Positions 6,352 through 11,177 of a stretch of DNA of 11,177 nucleotides are shown in pieces. The DNA is from Merdiplasma sp964643295. Lineage in GTDB: Bacteria; Bacillota; Clostridia; Lachnospirales; Lachnospiraceae. The stretch spans positions 1 through 11,177 of the forward strand of contig CAZXSN010000089.1 in assembly GCA_964643295.1 (NCBI GenBank), read 5' to 3'. Position numbers and translations under genes: made by a program. The notes beneath the pieces were generated by a model. It was not told the origin of the DNA, did no database searches, and saw only the letters and a program-made list of their open reading frames with translations. The number at the start of each line of letters is the position of its first letter. Positions within the stretch are counted from its first letter, which is position 1.

Positions 6352-8739
6352 CTATCCCATCACGATCCTTACCTGATGATCGGTTCCCGGTGGAAACGGT
6401 AAAATACGGTCTGCCCTTTTTCCGTCCACATACCGCTCCTTTACGCCCTTTCTCACGCCGTATGGATTGACCACCTCAATCCGGTAGACGGCACCCCGCC
6501 AGATCCGTTTCGCCTGAAAGCCCTTCCAGTCTGCCGGAATGCAGGGATCGATGACGAGTTCGTCCAGCTGCGGGCGGATTCCCAACATGTAACGGGTAGC
6601 AGAAAAATAGGCCCAGCCGGCGCTTCCCGTCATAAAGGGATGCCTGGCCCTGCCAAAGGCCGAGTGGTCTTTCCCCATGATAAACTGGCAGTAGGAATAG
6701 GGCTCCGCCTGACGGATCTCGATCCTGTCGTTCTGTCTGCAGGGACAAAGCGCCTCATAATATTTCATCGCGCGGTCGCCTCTCCCCAGCCGGCACTCGG
6801 CGGCCCACGCCCAGGGATTGGGATGGCTGAAGATCGACCCATTCTCTTTCACTCCGGGATAGACGCGTGTCACAAACCCGACCTCATCATCCGGAACGGT
6901 ATAGGAAGGGCCATTGAGCATGATCCCATACTCCGTGTACAGGTACCGGTCGACACTGTTCATAGCCGAAATCCCCTGTTCATAAGTGGCAGCCCCGGAG
7001 AGCACCGCCCAGACATTTGATTCCAGATGGATTTTGCCTTCCGGATCTGCGCTCGTTCCAATCTTTTTGCCGCTCTTCGTAATCCCGCGGATAAACCACT
7101 GCCCATCCCAAAGTTGTGTCTGACAAACATTTTTGACCCGCTTTTGCATCGCCCCGTAAGTCTCCAGGTCCTCCTTTGTCCCTTTTCTTTTGCAAAGGTC
7201 CAGGAAATGCTCCAGCGCCCAGACATGAAGGAAGGAGACCAGCGCACTCTCCCCGCCGCCAAGGTTTAAACAGTCATTCCAGTCTGCCCGAAGCCCCAGA
7301 CAGACTCCGTGCGCGCCGACCTGTTTTGCAGAGAAGTCCAGGATCCGCTTCATATGTTCATAGACGGTTCCCTCCCCTCCATCCGCATACCCGATCACCT
7401 GATCCAGGAAGTCTAATTCTCCTGTTTCCCGGATGTATTCCGCGATGGAGGGGATGAGCCACAGGGCATCATCCGAGCAGGCATCCTTTAAACCATGGAC
7501 CCGCTCTTTCACATCCGGCTGCGGAATCACGGTCGGCGAGGAAAAGGGGCGCACTTCCTGCGGCTCAAACCAGGCCGGATCAAACAGATGCAGCCCGTAC
7601 CCTTTCGAAACCAGCCCCTGTAAAAGCTGTTCCAGTCTCTGTCTGCATTTCTCCGGATTCGAATGCGGGATCGTCATTGCATCCTGCGCCGTATCACGGT
7701 ACCCCAGGCCGGTTCTTCCCCCCACCTCGATAAAGGAGGCAAATCGGGAGAACAGGATGTTGATTTCCGCCTGATAAAGGTTCCAGGTATTCAGCATCGT
7801 GTTCATCTCCCGGCTGGGCGTCTGTATCTGAAACCGGGAAAACTTCTCCTCCCAGTACTCCCGCAGTCTCTTTGCCGCAAGATCCACGTTTGCGGGGTCG
7901 CTGTACTTTTTCCGGATGGGATACGCATCCGAACGCCTTCCCTCCCCTAAAAGAAAGACGAACCGAATCTCCTCTCCCGGCTGCAGCGTGAACCTCTTAT
8001 GAAGGGTTCCGCAGTGATTGCCGCCCTTTTCAAAGGAGGAAGAACAGGCCCCTCTCTCCACGGCAAGCGGGTTTGTCTCCGTGCGGTATGTTCCAAGAAA
8101 GGAATCTCTCAGGCAGTCAAACCCGTCCGGCTCAAAACTGGCCGTAAAATACTGGTACCCGAATTCTTCGTAAAACAGGTCATGCTCGATCACGCCGTTT
8201 TCACAGGAAGAACCGGCAGCGTAGAGGCTCATCTGAAAGTTCTGGTTGTCCATATCGATGTGGTGGAACGAAAACTCACAGTAGGAAAAAACGCTGATCG
8301 TACGCTTCTGCCCGCTGTGATTCGTAAGTCTGACATCCCACAGCTCTACCGTTTCCCCGATCGGAATAAAAAGCCTCTGGCTGGCGAAGATCCCCTTATA
8401 GTCGCACTGGTAAATCGAGTAGGACATCCCATGGCGGCAGGAATAAGCTGCCTGATCCAGCGGTTTTCCTACCGGCTGCCAGGAGATGCTCCAGTAATCC
8501 CCGTCTGCATCGTCTCTGAGATACACATAGTGTCCCGGTCGGTCCATCGGGACACCATTCGGTCGAAACCGGGTGATCCGGTGATACTGCGGCGTTTTGT
8601 AAAACAGATATCCGCCCGCCGTATGGTTGACCACCGCGCACAGATCCTCCACCCCCAGGTAGTTTGTCCAGGAGACCGGCAGATCCACGCGGTCAATCAC
8701 ATACTCTCTGTGTTCTTCTTCGAAATGTCCGTATTTCAT
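6352..8739 (-). CDS. GH94 disaccharide phosphorylase, N,N'-diacetylchitobiose phosphorylase-like
   Basis: Cytoplasmic enzyme of 795 residues without a signal peptide. GH94 enzymes cleave beta-linked disaccharides with inorganic phosphate, releasing alpha-sugar 1-phosphate and a free sugar. The whole length fits the family: N-terminal beta-sandwich (MKYGHF, REYVI, WTNYLG, AGGYLFY, GHYVYLRDD), helical linker, and (alpha/alpha)6 barrel from about 310. The general acid should be Asp489 in LRADWNDCLNLGGGES. Sugar-binding candidates are Arg332, Arg342 and Asp349 (SRFASF, GGRTGLGYRDTAQD) and Glu632 (KENG); phosphate-binding candidates are His639 (FSHPNPW) and Thr704-Gly705. From remembered sequences, the match to Vibrio chitobiose phosphorylase is much closer than to cellobiose phosphorylase, and Val626 (TRVYPGVKENG) matches the Val that makes room for an N-acetyl group, where cellobiose enzymes have Tyr. 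The substrate is nonetheless inferred. GGAGG lies 7 bases before the ATG. It heads unit 1, ahead of the kinase. Confidence 0.95.
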   Translation of the reverse strand: MKYGHFEEEHREYVIDRVDLPVSWTNYLGVEDLCAVVNHTAGGYLFYKTPQYHRITRFRPNGVPMDRPGHYVYLRDDADGDYWSISWQPVGKPLDQAAYSCRHGMSYSIYQCDYKGIFASQRLFIPIGETVELWDVRLTNHSGQKRTISVFSYCEFSFHHIDMDNQNFQMSLYAAGSSCENGVIEHDLFYEEFGYQYFTASFEPDGFDCLRDSFLGTYRTETNPLAVERGACSSSFEKGGNHCGTLHKRFTLQPGEEIRFVFLLGEGRRSDAYPIRKKYSDPANVDLAAKRLREYWEEKFSRFQIQTPSREMNTMLNTWNLYQAEINILFSRFASFIEVGGRTGLGYRDTAQDAMTIPHSNPEKCRQRLEQLLQGLVSKGYGLHLFDPAWFEPQEVRPFSSPTVIPQPDVKERVHGLKDACSDDALWLIPSIAEYIRETGELDFLDQVIGYADGGEGTVYEHMKRILDFSAKQVGAHGVCLGLRADWNDCLNLGGGESALVSFLHVWALEHFLDLCKRKGTKEDLETYGAMQKRVKNVCQTQLWDGQWFIRGITKSGKKIGTSADPEGKIHLESNVWAVLSGAATYEQGISAMNSVDRYLYTEYGIMLNGPSYTVPDDEVGFVTRVYPGVKENGSIFSHPNPWAWAAECRLGRGDRAMKYYEALCPCRQNDRIEIRQAEPYSYCQFIMGKDHSAFGRARHPFMTGSAGWAYFSATRYMLGIRPQLDELVIDPCIPADWKGFQAKRIWRGAVYRIEVVNPYGVRKGVKERYVDGKRADRILPFPPGTDHQVRIVMG

Positions 8740-8772
8740 CCTTTTGCCTCCGACTCATCTAATCTGAAGAAA

Positions 8773-8801
8773 ATAGTATCGGAAGAGCCCCGCTTTTTCA
8801 A
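8773..8801 (-). promoter_or_regulatory. Promoter of the phosphorylase/kinase unit
   Basis: On the minus strand, TTGAAA (8801-8796, five of six consensus bases), a 17-nt spacer and TACTAT (8778-8773, four of six) form a sigma-A-like promoter. Transcription would begin near 8766, leaving a leader of about 27 nt with GGAGG at 8751-8747 before the ATG at 8739. The shared 16-bp box ends 10 nt upstream of the -35. Confidence 0.72.
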
Positions 8802-8811
8802 CTGCCTGTTG

Positions 8812-8827
8812 TGTGATTTTTTGTATC
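8812..8827 (-). promoter_or_regulatory. Candidate regulator-binding box, copy 1 (phosphorylase unit)
   Basis: Minus-strand GATACAAAAAATCACA, identical over 16 bases to the box at 4411-4426 and at the same distance from its -35. Here the box is flanked on both sides by CAACAGG (8834-8828 and 8811-8805), a direct repeat 23 bases apart that could provide two half-sites. It is the best candidate operator for the YesN-type response regulator encoded in the importer unit. Confidence 0.65.
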
Positions 8828-8992
8828 CTGTTGCAGTCGTACACGAAGAAACGGTTTGGGAGAGGCCTGGCAGCACGTCACCGCTCCCCGCCGGTAAAAT
8901 TTCTCCGGAAAGGTCTTGAAAAAGGAAAAGAGACAGATTATACCCGATGATATCAACAGCACAAGATTAAATATCGCTAAATTAACAGCCTG
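8828..8992. other. Intergenic stretch between the regulator box and the insertion sequence
   Basis: No convincing gene is seen here. On the minus strand there is a perfect TATAAT at 8942-8937 with only a weak -35 (TTGTGC, 8964-8959, 16-nt spacer). It could give a second, upstream start for the phosphorylase unit. The segment is the remaining native upstream flank of the unit, cut off from the gene to the right by the insertion sequence. Confidence 0.4.
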
Positions 8993-9041
8993 AACTTTTC
9001 TTAAACATACCCAATTCTCTGCATGGCGTGGAAATCTCAAG

Positions 9042-9053
9042 TCCATATATGGA
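9042..9053. repeat. 12-bp perfect palindrome downstream of the transposase
   Basis: TCCATATATGGA is self-complementary and lies 8 bases beyond the transposase stop, inside the left end of the insertion sequence. With no loop and no T-run it is not a terminator. It could be a subterminal protein-binding site, though a chance AT-rich palindrome is possible. Confidence 0.4.
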
Positions 9054-9061
9054 AATTAGGT

Positions 9062-10870
9062 TTACAACATAAAACGGTCAAACTGACTTATTGCCGTGTC
9101 TATATCACTCTGTGAAATACCCAGAGCTTTTATAATGGATGTCTGCTTTGCAGAAAGCTGATACCGGCGTTCATAGTGATTCGTTTCCAGGTCACGATCG
9201 CAGTCAATTTCCTCTAATAACCTGATAACATCTGGGGTTGTAAAATCCCTGCAGTTTTCCTCTCCAAGATTTTGCGTTTTGTCTTTCATTAAAGCGTAAA
9301 TAATGGAGGCTGTAAACCATACCAAAGCCAGCGCATGCATCGAATTGTCACTGTGGTAGCCATACTTTTTCATCCCAGGCCGGCTCTTTATTGTGGAAAA
9401 AACTTTTTCCACACAGTCTCTTTTGCTGCAGGCATCAAGTGCTTCAAATGCTGTCATTTTTCGTGAAGTGACTAAGATCATATAGCCACACTTTCTGTCT
9501 GCCTCTGTTATCTCATCGTGTTTCCTTTCTGCCGCAAGAATTATATAACCACGTTTATCTGTCTTTATAAATCCTGAGCTTTTTAAACAGACATCGAAAA
9601 ATTCTCCATAGTTGTTATATATCTCCTCTTCCGTGAGCCTGACTTTCCCTTCTATCTTTTTCAAAAGATCCTTTTCTTTTGCCTCAATGTTATTGTACAG
9701 AGTTTCCCTGTGTTCGGACTCCCAAGCCGGGTCCCAGATGATGTGAAAATACCTGATCTTTTCGTCCTTTTCAAACAAATGTCCCTCTACCGTTAATCCA
9801 TACTTCTTATATTCTTTATTATAGTTTTGAGAAATACGGACAGAATTAAGATTGCTCAATAATAAACTGTCCGCAACATTTAAATCTTTGCGAAGCATAA
9901 GTAAAAAGTCCATCCCTACTTCATCCATAAGGATAACGTTATTCCTGGATATATAGCCCCTGTCACATACCATAGTGAGAGAAAATGACTTATCGGGCGT
10001 CTCTGTACCGGGAGATTTTAAGATGTCCTCCATAAAGGCAATCATTTCCGACGCCTCTTTGATGTCATTTATAGAACCAGGATACTCACCAAAAGCAACG
10101 GGAAGGCCATCTCGTTCTCGAACTACATATTCTGTATTTACCTGTGTTAAACCCGGATCATCCTTCGCATACCCTTTTTCCACCAGGAAAACTCCTTCTG
10201 CCTGACTGTTTACATTCGTCGAATCATAGCAAAAGAATAAGTTCTCTTCAGATTCAACTGCGCTTCTCGCCCAAAGCTTTTTGAACAGGTTGATTTTTGA
10301 CACACTGATATCATTCGAGAAAGCAGCGCCAAGTTCACAATCGTCTGGAATGCAGTCAGAAAATGTGGCATGAGTCATAGCCCATATGGGAAAATGTTGA
10401 AGAACTGCTGATGACGCAAGCAGCATATACTGTGTAAAGTCTAACAGCAGGTATGCTGTATTCTCGCCAAACACTGTACGCAGAATTTCAATTAGTCCTG
10501 CCTCTTCTGCTATTGTCTGCAGGGCTATCCAAAAGCCGGCACTCAAATTATCATGTCTTCCTGTTCGAACTGGACGGGATGACTTATCTGCTTCAGGAAG
10601 ATTTTCACCGGTCTTTTCTCTTTTTTCATCTTCCAGCATTTTCATGTATCTTGCATTCGGATACATTTTCCTTTCACTTCTCCAATTTCCCATTGATGTT
10701 TCCACTACTTTTCCAATAAGGATTCTGGAGTGATCAACATAAGTATGGCTTCCGTCTTTGCTGGTTCGAATACTGTATCCACGATTTAGATACACATAGC
10801 CCTTAGGATCAACTACAACATTTTTAGGAATGTCCACTGGAGAATTTCCAGAGACAGGTTTTCTGGACAT
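9062..10870 (-). CDS. IS1634-type DDE transposase (IS4 superfamily)
   Basis: Transposase of 602 residues, expected to cut and paste the surrounding element by binding its terminal repeats. The catalytic triad appears intact: Asp216 in FCYDSTNVNSQ, Asp303 in VCDRGYISRNN, and Glu488 in CVEKVFSTIKSRPG. The roughly 185-residue gap between the second Asp and the Glu is the insertion typical of IS4-like transposases. The N-terminal region (about 1-100) is basic and probably binds DNA. The length is at the long end for the family but shows no frameshift or stop. AAGGAAGGGG lies about 8 bases before the ATG, and a promoter lies at 10915-10942. Base composition is more AT-rich than its neighbours. The family name comes from remembered motifs; the broader DDE/IS4 assignment is firmer. 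Confidence 0.92.
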   Translation of the reverse strand: MSRKPVSGNSPVDIPKNVVVDPKGYVYLNRGYSIRTSKDGSHTYVDHSRILIGKVVETSMGNWRSERKMYPNARYMKMLEDEKREKTGENLPEADKSSRPVRTGRHDNLSAGFWIALQTIAEEAGLIEILRTVFGENTAYLLLDFTQYMLLASSAVLQHFPIWAMTHATFSDCIPDDCELGAAFSNDISVSKINLFKKLWARSAVESEENLFFCYDSTNVNSQAEGVFLVEKGYAKDDPGLTQVNTEYVVRERDGLPVAFGEYPGSINDIKEASEMIAFMEDILKSPGTETPDKSFSLTMVCDRGYISRNNVILMDEVGMDFLLMLRKDLNVADSLLLSNLNSVRISQNYNKEYKKYGLTVEGHLFEKDEKIRYFHIIWDPAWESEHRETLYNNIEAKEKDLLKKIEGKVRLTEEEIYNNYGEFFDVCLKSSGFIKTDKRGYIILAAERKHDEITEADRKCGYMILVTSRKMTAFEALDACSKRDCVEKVFSTIKSRPGMKKYGYHSDNSMHALALVWFTASIIYALMKDKTQNLGEENCRDFTTPDVIRLLEEIDCDRDLETNHYERRYQLSAKQTSIIKALGISQSDIDTAISQFDRFML

Positions 10871-10914
10871 AATAATCCCCTTCCTTTCCGGGGTATATTA
10901 CATCAGCAGGAAAA

Positions 10915-10942
10915 AATATATCAACCCCCTCCAGCATGTCAA
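10915..10942 (-). promoter_or_regulatory. Transposase promoter
   Basis: On the minus strand, a consensus TTGACA (10942-10937), a 16-nt spacer and TATATT (10920-10915, five of six consensus bases) lie about 45 bases before the transposase ATG. Confidence 0.65.
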
Positions 10943-10947
10943 AACTG

Positions 10948-10991
10948 ATCGATTTTATGCAAATTATGCCTAACTAATGTTGCAAATCGAT
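10948..10991. repeat. Subterminal inverted repeat upstream of the transposase promoter
   Basis: ATCGATT (10948-10954) and AATCGAT (10985-10991) are inverted copies, each next to TGCA (10958-10961 and 10981-10984). The pair sits between the right terminal repeat and the transposase -35. It may be an internal transposase-binding or autoregulatory site; the role is inferred from position only. Confidence 0.4.
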
Positions 10992-11063
10992 GTATTTCTG
11001 ATCTTTTGCGCACAGTCTGGGAATAGTTGCAAAAAGTTTGGGTAACCTGTTCCATTTTCCTTT

Positions 11064-11112
11064 AAAAAAATACCCCGCACACAAGGATACCAGGTCCTGT
11101 ATACGGGGTATT
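11064..11112 (-). terminator. Intrinsic terminator of the gene at the right edge
   Basis: On the minus strand, AATACCCCG (11112-11104) pairs with CGGGGTATT (11077-11069). A small inner ATAC/GTAT stem may form in the loop, and a run of Ts (11070-11064) closes the structure. It starts 7 bases after the TAA at 11120-11122. It insulates the sugar locus from the upstream gene. Confidence 0.85.
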
Positions 11113-11119
11113 GTTTCTA

Positions 11120-11177
11120 TTATTTCGAACTTTTGATCTGGTTGTACATGTAGTACCACTGCATCTCGGGCACTTCC
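11120..11177 (-). CDS. 3' end of an unidentified minus-strand gene (partial)
   Basis: The minus-strand frame beginning at 11176 reads EVPEMQWYYMYNQIKSSK and ends at TAA (11122-11120), immediately before a strong terminator. That stop-then-terminator arrangement is the main evidence. The two other minus frames run on through the terminator hairpin and are less likely. The aromatic-rich tail is not recognisable to me, and the gene continues beyond the window. It is separated from the sugar genes by its terminator and by the insertion sequence. Confidence 0.6.
   Translation of the reverse strand, partial: EVPEMQWYYMYNQIKSSK

Larger units (their letters stand above)
8993..11038 (-). mobile_element. 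IS1634-type insertion sequence, about 2.05 kb
   Basis: One DDE transposase gene is bounded by imperfect terminal inverted repeats. The left end AACTTTTCTTAAACATACCC (from 8993) and the right end AACTTTTTGCAACTATTCCC (minus strand, from 11038) start with seven identical bases, and 15 of 21 positions match without gaps. The element is AT-richer than the flanking sugar genes, which suggests foreign origin. I could not find a clean target duplication; TAAC occurs just outside each end (8983-8986 and 11043-11046) but would require ends shifted by a few bases, so the exact borders are uncertain. It sits between a terminated gene on the right and the phosphorylase promoter on the left, and interrupts no visible gene. 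Confidence 0.75.

Noticed and set aside
8773..8811. Possible catabolite-control (cre) site over the phosphorylase promoter
   Set aside because: The central CG at the required position and the flanking symmetry are missing when compared with the cre consensus.
8899..8915. Second occurrence of a CTTTCCGG/CCGGAGAAA-like palindrome, as in the kinase terminator
   Set aside because: The two sites are in opposite orientation relative to the genes, at different positions from the promoters, and share only short GC-rich words; probably chance.
8916..8944. Plus-strand promoter-like TTGAAA, 17 nt, TATACC
   Set aside because: No plus-strand gene follows, only the reverse-oriented insertion sequence. 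It could be a relic of a lost divergent gene, but AT-rich DNA yields such matches by chance.
10974..11159. Minus-strand open frame of 61 codons starting at GTG
   Set aside because: It passes through the terminator at 11064-11112 and into the right end of the insertion sequence. A different frame stops just before that terminator, as a real gene end should.
1..11177. CRISPR array, tRNA or rRNA genes
   Set aside because: No regularly spaced repeats and no tRNA-like cloverleaf or rRNA segments were recognised on either strand.

Overview
The window looks like a chromosomal segment of a low-to-mid GC Gram-positive anaerobe, most likely a Clostridia member of the Lachnospiraceae type. The reasons are the YesM/YesN-type two-component pair beside a sugar ABC importer that lacks its own ATPase, strong GGAGG ribosome sites, sigma-A-like promoters, and an IS1634-type transposase. 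This assignment is inference from gene style, not from a marker gene. The flanking genes look clearly more GC-rich than the insertion sequence.

Layout, read along the minus strand (right to left). At the right edge is the 3' end of an unidentified minus-strand gene with an intrinsic terminator. Next comes an insertion sequence of about 2 kb (8993-11038) with an apparently intact 602-residue DDE transposase. Then follow two consecutive minus-strand transcription units. Unit 1 is a GH94 disaccharide phosphorylase (closest to N,N'-diacetylchitobiose phosphorylase) followed by a YesM-type sensor histidine kinase and a candidate terminator. Unit 2 is a sugar-binding protein, two MalF/MalG-type permeases and a YesN-type AraC-family response regulator. 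At the left edge is a convergent plus-strand gene end (tentative), with a bidirectional terminator between it and unit 2.

How the genes work together (inference): the binding protein and permeases import a short oligosaccharide, powered by a shared ATPase encoded elsewhere. The cytoplasmic GH94 enzyme splits it with phosphate to give a sugar 1-phosphate and a free sugar. The kinase and regulator sense a related signal and switch on both units.

The most interesting signal is regulatory. A 16-bp sequence (TGTGATTTTTTGTATC on the plus strand) occurs identically upstream of both units. In each case it sits exactly 10 nt upstream of a -35 hexamer, which is followed by a 17-nt spacer and a -10 hexamer. 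This is a strong candidate for the operator of the response regulator, tying the phosphorylase/kinase unit and the importer/regulator unit into one local regulon. A second feature is a near-perfect 14-bp hairpin with a T-run between the binding-protein gene and the first permease gene. It should reduce read-through, so that binding protein outnumbers permease, and it rules out the upstream in-frame ATG of the permease.
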